Positions 26,301 through 34,139 of a stretch of DNA of 39,865 bases are shown piece after piece. The notes under the pieces were generated by a model. That model was given only the letters and a program-made list of their open reading frames with translations, had not been told where the DNA came from and searched no databases. The DNA lies in assembly GCA_026706025.1 (NCBI GenBank), contig JAPOZO010000013.1:1-39865 (forward strand), in the 5' to 3' direction. Position numbers and translations under genes: made by a program. Source of the stretch: Candidatus Poribacteria bacterium. Lineage in GTDB: Bacteria > Poribacteria > WGA-4E > WGA-3G. Positions within the stretch are counted from its first letter, which is position 1, and every line of letters starts with the position of its first letter.

Positions 26301-26790
26301 GGTTATTGTGCAGGCTGAGTTGGATCGATTGACGGATAGACGGATTGTGTTGATTACCGGATTGCCACTTCCGAACATTACCGATAGACCTGAAACTTCC
26401 ATCTTTGACTGGGAAGATTTTGAGATTGCCGGTGGATTAGATAAACTCCCTGAGGCGATAGCGATACGCGAACGCTTTGAACAGGAGCGTGAGAATCTAA
26501 CGGCTGAGTCCAGTCGCGAAGAAGTTCAACGGGTCTTAGGTTGCTCCGAAAGACAGGCGAACCGCGTGTTGCAAAGACTTAGAGGCGGGAATATCCCACG
26601 TGTCCCTTTCCGTCAGCAAATTCTTTCCCTTCTTACTGATGGCGAGAAAAAAACAGCCGAACTGACTTCAGCCATTGACGGACATCCAGAGGCAATACAA
26701 CATGAACTCACCCGTCTTGTGGAGACTGGGGAGATTGTCAGGATTCGCCGAGGTGTATATGCCTTACCGGTTAAAGATGGCAAACGATAA
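23392..26790 (+). CDS. Large protein of unknown function resembling a degenerate Fe-S helicase/replication protein
   Basis: Not recognised with confidence. The 1132-residue protein has no signal or TM segment. Around residues 486-516 there are five Cys in the pattern C-x5-C-x14-C-x2-C-x5-C (C486, C492, C507, C510, C516), ending CPQCPVYAECQQRGYLSQ, like an iron-sulfur or zinc cluster of helicase-related mobile-element proteins. Upstream, GVITGTGPWDKQSED (near 406) sits where a Walker A should be but lacks GKT. Downstream LCVLNQERT (near 564) sits where a DExx box would be, but reads NQER. The region 909-1010 (VVWVVGTPRRP, LFGNDEKPLSYEDE, RLQSIYEEEAV, ITDRPET) has the feel of a helicase C-terminal half without the QxxGRxxR finger. 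Two winged-helix-like segments end the protein (about 1040-1125). It is therefore possibly an inactive helicase relative with DNA-binding ends. The N-terminal third, with KSGGLRFSCRV and LEIFGEKGHTRWDARYEI, could be primase-like, but this is weak. Confidence 0.4.
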   Translation: MAMDSLKNIVQRCHQRHEKPLRQRKTVATPAMYTKDHPRQYTVYCAHRYPVMLHDLEQADISIMPMGHAPWHDRGPGDFKGKRFLKRQGITDWGIKRWDASWGIQLYTGVPSERNGARWHDLHFKYEVICAAPEAVVACIEALVNIVNNPLLTLGKSGGLRFSCRVQDYLHPNTEAAKLYIYKDTPTPENTYQRDVYLEIFGEKGHTRWDARYEILIGDLLAPPVVAKEVLFAPIDALRAKLHDPAPDDTEAKQIVSRVPLSLGSEHLDLAREAFLRCGFSYVRQEDGLYYWTQPESDVGSEDALLSERDGVVWVRAFTPDIGLPTQSTPITDVWDDTGIPSPIDATSTPTPVKVKQVREDELSPLAIKRPPPVLGQHDNTENDEILQRDVFQIESIFDRGVRILGVITGTGPWDKQSEDSYFLSGGVISVNTPEAKFAESAEKYFREQNMPSVVYWKPRTHLWQEVKDIPIEARIKTPFQRGNVCEDSERCTALEEKGGNPNESICPQCPVYAECQQRGYLSQFAALQQAKVQMLTIPQLFFDPQYTELVEQILKPEGETERLCVLNQERTHKLFLECKLSKNTMEEWATHWQGCALGNFAKTLLSALEIKGKLYGDAVKGVRAVMQTFEWQEETLIQQMCQVRVRGRAVAHRIVDADTGKPLARFSIEFEGGASAYIPLDSNAADKLRAKGLSVFPQSVPLNEDLKVVMPMTQAIALGILDTETVESIQAFPTVCREQNWTFWHQLKRFFAHYTRDTDAPIRWDGEVLRFWVPPVLHASVKRLLLVSSVFSEQHLHRVFPDENLESYWTDPIPWSPGNRVFQIRTGVYPSETILDYHNWSNVGVSETGRRFLRGIHAELEADLDVKHGIVTNKDIARRLDDIAKKRNVSFVDDFEKMSMSDTLSEAADVVWVVGTPRRPTMAIWQRAQMLFGNDEKPLSYEDEIESGTYKDLRLQSIYEEEAVYALTEVIVQAELDRLTDRRIVLITGLPLPNITDRPETSIFDWEDFEIAGGLDKLPEAIAIRERFEQERENLTAESSREEVQRVLGCSERQANRVLQRLRGGNIPRVPFRQQILSLLTDGEKKTAELTSAIDGHPEAIQHELTRLVETGEIVRIRRGVYALPVKDGKR

Positions 26791-26909
26791 GTAGAAGATC
26801 GTCAGCGTAGATTGGGTAAGCGAAAAATAAGAACTCAAACCGATCCACTTCAAGAACTCCGAAATCTCCAAAAAACTTGACCCCTTAAAACCACCATGAT
26901 AGCAACTCC

Positions 26910-26999
26910 GCAGAGGCAGACATCCGTAGGGAACTCATCCGCTACCGTTACATCAAAGGCATCACCGGGCTACCCGCAAATTTGTTAAGTTTTCGCTAA
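26910..26999 (+). pseudogene. Fragment of type I restriction methylase subunit (HsdM)
   Basis: A frame at 26910-26987 translates as AEADIRRELIRYRYIKGI followed by TGLPANLL, then stop at 26997-26999. The block IRxxLIxxxxIxGIxGLPANLF is characteristic of HsdM and related N6-adenine methylases, just before the FYGTGIPA segment. Here it ends after ANL. Upstream the frame is interrupted by a stop at 26886-26888, and no start or ribosome-binding site is seen, so this is a degraded remnant of about 30 codons. It shows that a restriction-modification locus once lay here. Confidence 0.6.
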
Positions 27000-27050
27000 G
27001 CGCGCCATTCATTGAGATACATCCCCATTTTCCCGTCAACGAAAAAATTT

Positions 27051-27073
27051 TGCATAAAAATGCATTTTATGCA
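27051..27073. promoter_or_regulatory. Perfect inverted repeat overlapping the ECF -35 element
   Basis: TGCATAAAA-ATGCA-TTTTATGCA (27051-27073): 9-bp arms with a 5-nt centre. It overlaps the first bases of the GCAACC -35-like element at 27071. This could be an operator for the sigma-fusion gene. Confidence 0.55.
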
Positions 27074-27101
27074 ACCTTTCCTCCCTTAAAATACGACATA
27101 A
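27071..27101 (+). promoter_or_regulatory. Candidate ECF-type promoter of the sigma-fusion gene
   Basis: GCAACCTTT (-35-like, 27071-27079) and CGACATAA (-10-like, 27094-27101). The same pair recurs at 38373-38401 ahead of the third permease. AAC-rich -35 and CGAC/CGTC -10 are common for ECF sigma factors, so autoregulation is likely. The spacer here is 17 nt from GCAACC to CGAC, against 15 nt at the second site. Confidence 0.5.
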
Positions 27102-27170
27102 CGTCATGAGGCATTTCGGCGAAACTCACAGGTTTCCGAAACTTACTATCAAACGACTTTGGAGGATCGC

Positions 27171-30137
27171 ATGAAAAACGAAGATGTTGACCTGATTCAT
27201 CGCATCTTGGCAGGTGATGAGGCTGCGTTCACGACTCTGGTGGAAAGGCACCGGAAGTGGATTCATTCACTCGCATGGCGTGAGATTGGTGATTTCCACG
27301 CGGCACAAGAAATCACACAAGACACCTTCATTCAAGCTCTTAAATCGCTGCCTACCTTGAGGGATCCCAACCGTTTTTTGGGATGGCTATATGTGATAGC
27401 AAAGCGTCAGTGCATTGAGTGGCTGCGGCGAAAGCCGATTACGATGCAGTCCTTAGATACAATGCCTAAAGCTGAGTTAGAAACGGTATCCTATACGAAA
27501 TATCTTGACGAAAAACAGACGCAAGCGTCAGCAGATGGGTTACGTGAAGTTGTAGAACGCCTCCTCCGAAAGCTGCCAGAATCTGAACGTTCTGTGATGG
27601 TCCTGCACTATTTCAACGGCTTAACCTGTGAAGAAGTGAGTGAGCGTTTGGATGTATCTTTGAACACAGTAAAAAGTCGGCTATATCGGGCGCGGAAGCG
27701 ACTGGAGCAGGAGGAGTCGATGCTGCGAGAAAACTTGGGTCCAAATTTATTTAAAAATGAACCGCGATACATTAGTATCCAAGCGAACGCGACAACAGAA
27801 AGCGGAGAACACTTGGCAGAAGGCGGTTTTGAACTCACGCAAACTGATAAGGTTTTCACGTCTACCGGCTCCCGCACGATGGGGCTCCATGGCGACTACC
27901 CACTGCCAATGTATATGTTGCTGCACTATATTATCCACCCTAATGCGATAGATCTCTTTAAATTTCCTTTGGGTATTGGGAATCGTTGGGAGCCGGAGGG
28001 TCCTCATAAATCTAAAGCAATGATAACTTTGGAAGCGCATGAAACAGTCAAGGTCTCAGCAGGAACCTTTCCATCGTGCCTGAAGCATATAACTGTGTTC
28101 ACAGACGCTGACGTAGAAGAACCCGACGCTGAAGAGGGAAACGCATACCTAAACGGCACGCGCTATCTGTGGTTCGCTAAAGGCGTTGGACTCGTGAAGA
28201 TGCGTTATGAGCATTCTAATGGTGTCATTACAGAAGCAGAATTACTTGAATATGAAACACCCCTTGCGGATGAAGAATATTTCCCATCCCAAATAGGCAC
28301 GCAGTGGACATACAAATGGCACAACGATTATAACGACGCGGCGATTATTGAAAGTTGGCACGTCACCAGGAATTTTAGTCACCCCAAAAATCTTGATAAC
28401 CCCTTGGCACTTGCCTCGGCGAGATATGAGGTGAAAATAAGTGACGATGAACCGCGGGTCGCACATGTCAAGTGTGTCCTAACACCAAAAGCAGATAGGG
28501 GTCCGAAAGGGGACCGAAAGTCGTTGCTCTTGTCCATGACTCGTTTTGGAACAGAATGGTTGTACGATGGATATGCCCGGTATCTTCAAGATTTAACGGT
28601 TACCGATGTAAACGGTGAAACATTACTAATAGAGGAAATTGGTAAAACACAATGGGTTGTCGAGGTAGAAAGCACATCACCTTTAACCCTGCAATACAAA
28701 GTGTTAATAAATCACGATGAGCGGGATTGGCCCTTTGGGCGGAATGAGGCACCATACGTCCAAGAGGATTGCATTTTCTTGCCGGGATATGCGCTGTTTA
28801 TCGTCGGTGAAGTCAAGGATCTTCAACTAAAAGTCGACGTGCCGGATAACTGGCATGTCTCAACACCTTGGGAGCAGATTGCGTCGGATGAACATCATTT
28901 CGTATGTGAGGATCAGGACGACCTGATGTTCGCGTATCTCGTGCTTGGTGAATACAGTAAACGTGTGGCAAAATTGGGAGAGGCAGAGGTCGTGATTGCA
29001 ACCGGCGGACGTTTTAAAGCATCTATTGATGAGGTCCAACCTACCATCGAGTCCCTCCTGCACGGGTATTCAGATGTATTTGATGCTACCCCAACAGGTA
29101 AGATACTTTTTGTTGCCAACCCGTATGGCGAAAAAGGATATCCCGGTGGTGGGGCATCTGGACGCAGCATCAGCGTGCACGTCGGCGGCGAGTTAGATAA
29201 AGCGAGCAGACGTTTTTGGTTACCGCTTGTCGGATACATGGTTTCCTCTCTCTGGGTTGGGACTCAGGCTATCAATTTTAGAGGACAAGAATATTGGTTT
29301 AGCGCGGGTTTCACGGGATATTATTCAGATATTGTCTCTGTCCGCCTTGGATTTACTTCTGAAAGCGATTTTCTCAGAAGTTTTGAACGCGGGTGGGAAT
29401 CGTATCTATCTCGACAGGGTGAACTTTCTATTCGCGAGGCAGGGGAAGACAAATCCGCCAACCGAGAACTTGTCTATGACGGCGGCAGTTTAATCGCTGC
29501 GGCTTTGGACTTGCAAATTCGCACACTTACACAAAACCGAAGCAGCTTGGACGATGTGATGAAGCAGATGTATCGGGAATTCGGTCTTACCGACGTTACC
29601 TATACGATAAACGATGTCATCAGGATCGTTAGTCAGATTGCAGGTAAAGATTTTAAACCCTTCTTCAGCAAATATGTGCAAAGGACAGAGCGACTGCCAT
29701 TAGAGCAATATCTTAAAGCGGCAGGTATGAATACCGAGATAGCCTTTGGCGAGAGACTTCCGAGTCTCAATTATATCCTTTTTGAGATGCTTCAAATCAA
29801 ATCGCTTGGCGGTCCAACAGGACGAGGTATGTTCATCCATCATTCATCACAGTATCAGGATGACGACGAATTGATAGGCATCAACGGCACACCGGTGAAA
29901 ACATTTGACGACATCAGAGAGGTTGCCAAAGATTGGAAATCCGGTGATGCCGTAGCCTTAACCCTTAAAAGGGAAGGCAAAGAAATTATCCTGCCCATCA
30001 CACTATCAGGTGACACCTCGAAAAAACCACCACTGGAACCAGGACCCCTTGATGTTACTATCACGAAAAATATGGATAGCACAGACCTACAACGCGCCAT
30101 CTGGTCGAGTATTGTGGGCGATAAAGGAGGAAATTGA
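27171..30137 (+). CDS. ECF sigma factor fused to DUF3108-like domains, a degenerate M61-type peptidase and PDZ
   Basis: The 988-residue protein starts at ATG 27171 with TGGAGG 5 nt upstream. Residues 1-190 are an ECF sigma factor: region 2 (EITQDTFIQALKSLPTLRD, RFLGWLYVIAKRQCIEWLRR) and region 4 (LPESERSVMVLHYFNGLTCEEVSERLDVSLNTVKSRLYRARKRL). Next come one or two DUF3108-like domains (VSAGTFPSCLKH, RYLWFAKGVGLVKMRYEH), then a peptidase M61-like region and a C-terminal PDZ domain (GTPVKTFDDIREV). The zinc motif is lost: residues 689-693 read YMVSS where the neighbour has HEICH, and AGFTGY (A712) replaces EGFTEY. No signal or TM segment is seen, so the whole chain appears cytoplasmic. The stop overlaps the next gene's start. 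It probably regulates the cluster and uses the former peptidase as a ligand- or peptide-sensing domain. Confidence 0.85.
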   Translation: MKNEDVDLIHRILAGDEAAFTTLVERHRKWIHSLAWREIGDFHAAQEITQDTFIQALKSLPTLRDPNRFLGWLYVIAKRQCIEWLRRKPITMQSLDTMPKAELETVSYTKYLDEKQTQASADGLREVVERLLRKLPESERSVMVLHYFNGLTCEEVSERLDVSLNTVKSRLYRARKRLEQEESMLRENLGPNLFKNEPRYISIQANATTESGEHLAEGGFELTQTDKVFTSTGSRTMGLHGDYPLPMYMLLHYIIHPNAIDLFKFPLGIGNRWEPEGPHKSKAMITLEAHETVKVSAGTFPSCLKHITVFTDADVEEPDAEEGNAYLNGTRYLWFAKGVGLVKMRYEHSNGVITEAELLEYETPLADEEYFPSQIGTQWTYKWHNDYNDAAIIESWHVTRNFSHPKNLDNPLALASARYEVKISDDEPRVAHVKCVLTPKADRGPKGDRKSLLLSMTRFGTEWLYDGYARYLQDLTVTDVNGETLLIEEIGKTQWVVEVESTSPLTLQYKVLINHDERDWPFGRNEAPYVQEDCIFLPGYALFIVGEVKDLQLKVDVPDNWHVSTPWEQIASDEHHFVCEDQDDLMFAYLVLGEYSKRVAKLGEAEVVIATGGRFKASIDEVQPTIESLLHGYSDVFDATPTGKILFVANPYGEKGYPGGGASGRSISVHVGGELDKASRRFWLPLVGYMVSSLWVGTQAINFRGQEYWFSAGFTGYYSDIVSVRLGFTSESDFLRSFERGWESYLSRQGELSIREAGEDKSANRELVYDGGSLIAAALDLQIRTLTQNRSSLDDVMKQMYREFGLTDVTYTINDVIRIVSQIAGKDFKPFFSKYVQRTERLPLEQYLKAAGMNTEIAFGERLPSLNYILFEMLQIKSLGGPTGRGMFIHHSSQYQDDDELIGINGTPVKTFDDIREVAKDWKSGDAVALTLKREGKEIILPITLSGDTSKKPPLEPGPLDVTITKNMDSTDLQRAIWSSIVGDKGGN

Positions 30138-32536
30138 TGAAAAAAACAGATAAATCCGAACGCAACATTGTTTTAAGTGCCAGTGCTGCTACAGAAAGCG
30201 GGAATCATTTGGCAGAAGGGAATTTCACCCTTAAGAAGACCGATAGGGCTTTGACATCCATCGACTACGGTACAGCAGGACACGGTAGTGGTGATCCATC
30301 GCCGAGGTATATGTTGCTATACTACATGAGCCACTATGAAATCGACCTCTTCAAATTTCCGCTGGATATCGGGCAAACTTGGAAAGAAAAAGGGCACTGG
30401 CGTATGCAGACGAAAAGTAGTTTGGAGGGTTATGAACCTGTAGAAGTCTCAGCAGGCACGTTCTCGAACTGCCTAAAGCATAAAACTTTCTTCACTGACG
30501 CTGATGTACAGGATACGAAGGCTGAGCTGCGAAACGCGCTTTTGAACGGCACCCGTTATCTATGGTTTGCCGAGGGTGTTGGCCTTGTTAAATTGAGATA
30601 TGAACATTCCAACGGGGTCGTTACAGAAGCCGAATTGCTTGAATACAAGATTCCTGTTGAAGACCAAGAATACCTCCCTTTGCAAATTGGCAATGTATGG
30701 ACCTATAAATGGCAAAACGATTATCGGGACGAGGCTGCCATTGAAGAGTGGCGCGTCATCCGAAATTTTAGTGAACCTGAGAATCTTGATACTCCGATGG
30801 AACTTGCATCGGCGAGATATGAGGTTAAAATAGATGCCAATGAACGGCGCGTGGCAAATGTTGCGTGTGTACTAACGCCGAAGACAGACAATCGTGCTAA
30901 AACGGGCCGAAAGCCGTTGCTCTTATCTATGAGCCACTTTGGTACTGATGGTATGTACGATGGATATGGTAGGTATCTCCGAGATCTAACGGCTACCGGG
31001 TCTAAGGGAAAAAAGATACCAGTCACAGAGATTGGAAAAACGCAATGGATGGTTGAAGTCGAGAATGATTTACCTGTGACGTTGCGTTACAAAGTGTTGC
31101 TGAATCATGATGAACGGGAGTGGGCATTCGGTAGGGATGAAGCACCGTACGTTCAAGAAGACTGTATGTTCTGTCCCGGATATGCGCTGTTTATCGTCGG
31201 TGAAGTGGTGGATATTGAACTGCGTGTTGATGTTCCAGATGACTGGCACGTCTCGACCCCTTGGAATCGTATTGGAAACGAAAGGTATCGTTTTGCTATA
31301 ACAGACCAAAACGATTTGATGTATGCGTATCTTGTGCTTGGAAAGCATTCCGAGAGAATGGCGGAATCTGAAGGGACAGAGGTGCTGCTCGCTTTGGGTG
31401 GACACTTCAAAGCATCTATGGATGAAGTTCAAAGAACAGTTAAATCACTTCTGCATACATATTCGGGAATTTTCGGCGGTACCCCAAAGGATCGTATGTT
31501 GTTTGTGGCGAATCCTTGTGATATATACAGCGGGGGCGGCGTATCTGGTCGCAGCATCAGCGTTCTGATGGACGGAACATTAGATACAGGCAACAGACAA
31601 TCATGGACACCGCTCGTAGCACATGAAATTTGCCATATCTGGAATGGAAAAGCTATCAATTTTAGTGAACAGGAATACTGGTTTAGCGAAGGGTTCACCG
31701 AGTACGCTTCAAAAATTAGCTGCGTGCGTCTTAGCGTAATTTCTGAAGAGGAGTTTCTCAAGGACCTTGAACGCAAGTGCGAATTGTATCTGTCTAAACA
31801 GGGTGAACTCTCTATCCGAGAGGCAGGCGAAAACAAGATGCCGAACAGAGGACTTGTCTATGACGGTGGAAGCCTAATTGCTGCTGCTTTGGACTTGCAA
31901 ATCCGCAAGCACACACAAAACCGGAACAGTTTAGACGATGTAATGAAGCAGATGTATCGGGAATTTGGACTCACCAGAAATGAATACACAATGAATGATG
32001 TCATCAGAATTGTCAGCCAAATTGCAGATGAAGATCTTGAATTGTTCTTCAAAAAGTATGTTTCAGGAACGGAACGTTTGCCGCTGGCGGAATATTTCAC
32101 GAATGCGGGTATCGATGTCGAGATAGCATTTGGCGAAAAACTTCCGAGCCTTGGATACATTCTTTTTCAGATGCTTCAAATCAAGTCAATCGGTGGTTCA
32201 ACAGGAGGGGGCATGTTCATCCACCAATCCCCGCAGTATCAGGATGATGACAACTTGATAGGCATCAACGGCACACCGGTGAAATTTTTTGATGACATCA
32301 GAAAAGTTGCCAAAGATTGGAAACCTGGTGATGTCGTTGAGCTAACCGTTGAACGAGAGGGTGAAAATGTCACCCTACCTATCACATTAGGGGGAGATCC
32401 ATCTGAAAATCCGCCATTGGAACCGGGGCCTATTGACGTTACCATCACGAAAAAAACGGATAGCACGGAGCCGCAACGCGCCATCTGGTCGGGAATGTTA
32501 GGCAAAGGAAACTGTTCTCAAGTTGAAACACTATAG
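30137..32536 (+). CDS. M61-type zinc aminopeptidase-like protein with DUF3108-like and PDZ domains (intact paralog)
   Basis: The 799-residue protein is a tandem paralog of residues 190-988 of the preceding gene, but without the sigma part. Its start ATG overlaps the preceding TGA (TGATG), with AAAGGAGG 6 nt upstream, so translation is coupled. The DUF3108-like region is at about 10-290 (VSAGTFSNCLKH, RYLWFAEGVGLVKLRYEH). The M61-like peptidase has intact HEICH (H496, E497, H500) with W502 in HIWN, and Glu 518 in EGFTEY as third zinc ligand. A PDZ domain follows (IGINGTPVKFFDDI). M61 glycyl aminopeptidases cleave N-terminal Gly. There is no signal peptide, so it may act in the cytoplasm. The nucleotide identity to the upstream copy is high across the 3' half, indicating recent duplication. 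Confidence 0.8.
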   Translation: MKKTDKSERNIVLSASAATESGNHLAEGNFTLKKTDRALTSIDYGTAGHGSGDPSPRYMLLYYMSHYEIDLFKFPLDIGQTWKEKGHWRMQTKSSLEGYEPVEVSAGTFSNCLKHKTFFTDADVQDTKAELRNALLNGTRYLWFAEGVGLVKLRYEHSNGVVTEAELLEYKIPVEDQEYLPLQIGNVWTYKWQNDYRDEAAIEEWRVIRNFSEPENLDTPMELASARYEVKIDANERRVANVACVLTPKTDNRAKTGRKPLLLSMSHFGTDGMYDGYGRYLRDLTATGSKGKKIPVTEIGKTQWMVEVENDLPVTLRYKVLLNHDEREWAFGRDEAPYVQEDCMFCPGYALFIVGEVVDIELRVDVPDDWHVSTPWNRIGNERYRFAITDQNDLMYAYLVLGKHSERMAESEGTEVLLALGGHFKASMDEVQRTVKSLLHTYSGIFGGTPKDRMLFVANPCDIYSGGGVSGRSISVLMDGTLDTGNRQSWTPLVAHEICHIWNGKAINFSEQEYWFSEGFTEYASKISCVRLSVISEEEFLKDLERKCELYLSKQGELSIREAGENKMPNRGLVYDGGSLIAAALDLQIRKHTQNRNSLDDVMKQMYREFGLTRNEYTMNDVIRIVSQIADEDLELFFKKYVSGTERLPLAEYFTNAGIDVEIAFGEKLPSLGYILFQMLQIKSIGGSTGGGMFIHQSPQYQDDDNLIGINGTPVKFFDDIRKVAKDWKPGDVVELTVEREGENVTLPITLGGDPSENPPLEPGPIDVTITKKTDSTEPQRAIWSGMLGKGNCSQVETL

Positions 32537-32557
32537 TTAACGTGAATTCCGTATTTG

Positions 32558-32583
32558 TAGCGCAAACTTTTAATTTGTGCCTA
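32558..32583. repeat. Hairpin after the peptidase gene
   Basis: GCGCAAA (32560-32566), 7-nt loop CTTTTAA, TTTGTGC (32574-32580), stem with one G-T wobble. A T-rich stretch (CCTTTTTATAAG) follows a few bases later, so it may be a weak terminator or a further repeat family. Confidence 0.4.
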
Positions 32584-32639
32584 TCCTTTTTATAAGAAGT
32601 GTCTTTAATAGACAAACTCCAAACTTTTAAGGAAGCATC

Positions 32640-34127
32640 ATGTTACGAACACTTATCCGCCAAGAGCTTCTAACACATCTGATGAGTGCGCGTTTTTTTG
32701 CTGCCGTTGTCATTACGCTTCTACTCGTTGTCGCCAATTCTGTCGTGCTTCTTGAAGATTACGAACGTCGATTGGCGAAATACAGCCAGCAGGAAAATGG
32801 CCATCGTGAGAAGGCACAGGAAGCGAAAACCTACTCAACTTTAAAACTATCTGTTGAACGTCCACCGAACCCCTTAAGTCTTTTTAGCGCCGGATTGGAT
32901 AAGCGGCTTGGCACCACTTTTGACATTTACCACGGTTTCGTCCCAATGATTTCGGATGGCTCGGCGCGAAGTCTTGATAACACATTTCTTAACCTCTTTT
33001 CAAAGATCGATCTCGTCCTCATTTTTCAAGTCGTTTTGAGTTTGATGGCACTGCTTTTCGCTTACGACGCAATCGCAGGAGACTGGGAAAGTGGCACCTT
33101 ACGCCTGATTATTTCCCATCCAGTGAGGCGTGGATCCATTCTACTTGCGAAATATATTGGAGCAATGATCTGTCTGCTGCTCCCCGTGCTAATGAGTCTG
33201 CTGATGGTCCTGATTTTGTTAGCCACTGCCGACGCAATCCAATTGGATGGAGAAGATTTTCTTCGGATCGGCGGGATAATTCTGACAACAACCATCTACT
33301 TGTCTGCTTTTTATCTCATTGGACTGTTGATTTCTACAACTACACGCCGCACTGCCACATCCCTGATGCTCTGTATGTTTCTGTGGGTAGTTTTGGTACT
33401 CATCTATCCAAACTGGAGTCGGTTTACCATTACCCCCGTTGGTGATACACGCGCACTACACTCATCAGCAGATCAACAGGTTGAACAGATTTGGGAAGAG
33501 GTTGACAGAGAAGAAAGCCGGTTTTTAGCGAACAGTCCACTTGAAGGTGAACCTCAAAAATTTAATCTGGATGTTCCGTCAAGTAATAGTTTCTCGTCAG
33601 GGAGGCACTTCAGCAAACGGTATGGAATGGATATGACACTGGGAAAACGCTCAGAACCGTTAGTGCCTCACGTTCAAAAGTATCATGCCACTATGGGTGC
33701 GTTGTACCTCCGTTCTGCGGAACAAATCGGTTTAGTCCGAAAACAGACTTTGGATAGCACCTCCCTCCGAGAATCAATATGGCATGAACGTCTCATGAAA
33801 CTCAGTCCTGCAAGCCTCTATACGTTTGCTACCTCTGCTTGGGCCGGCACTGATCTGGACGGCATGTTTGATTTTGTTCAAGCCGTTCAAGGTTACCGGC
33901 GTACCATCGTTGACTATTTCCACGATAAAGATGCGTTCGGCAGTCGGCAATGGTTCGCCTCTGACAGAGGTGCAGTAGACTGGTGGGATTTGCCACAGTT
34001 CCGTTTTACGCCGACGGGTGCTTGGGAAAACGCAACACGCGCACTGCCAGAATTATTTTTACTCTTACTCATCAACTTGGTTCTCTTCACAGGGAGCTTC
34101 CTGATTTTCACTAAAATCGAAGTTTAA
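32640..34127 (+). CDS. ABC-2 type transporter permease 1
   Basis: The 495-residue membrane protein has an N-terminal TM (about 19-38), a long extracytoplasmic loop to about 120, then TMs including IDLVLIFQVVLSLMALLF. The conserved cytoplasmic coupling motif FAYDAIAGDWESGTLRLIISHPVRRGSILLAKY follows, then further TMs, a second large loop (about 270-455) and a last TM. This layout matches the ABC2_membrane/GldF-like permeases with large periplasmic domains. It is followed after 12 nt by permease 2, which shares the motif. The start has AAGGAAG 8 nt ahead. No ATPase is encoded in the window. Confidence 0.88.
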   Translation: MLRTLIRQELLTHLMSARFFAAVVITLLLVVANSVVLLEDYERRLAKYSQQENGHREKAQEAKTYSTLKLSVERPPNPLSLFSAGLDKRLGTTFDIYHGFVPMISDGSARSLDNTFLNLFSKIDLVLIFQVVLSLMALLFAYDAIAGDWESGTLRLIISHPVRRGSILLAKYIGAMICLLLPVLMSLLMVLILLATADAIQLDGEDFLRIGGIILTTTIYLSAFYLIGLLISTTTRRTATSLMLCMFLWVVLVLIYPNWSRFTITPVGDTRALHSSADQQVEQIWEEVDREESRFLANSPLEGEPQKFNLDVPSSNSFSSGRHFSKRYGMDMTLGKRSEPLVPHVQKYHATMGALYLRSAEQIGLVRKQTLDSTSLRESIWHERLMKLSPASLYTFATSAWAGTDLDGMFDFVQAVQGYRRTIVDYFHDKDAFGSRQWFASDRGAVDWWDLPQFRFTPTGAWENATRALPELFLLLLINLVLFTGSFLIFTKIEV

Positions 34128-34139
34128 AGGGGAATCCCA

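Noticed and set aside
22513-27170. CRISPR array or transposase in the possible defence-island region
   Set aside because: No regularly spaced direct repeats and no transposase frame were found; only hairpins and the HsdM relic.
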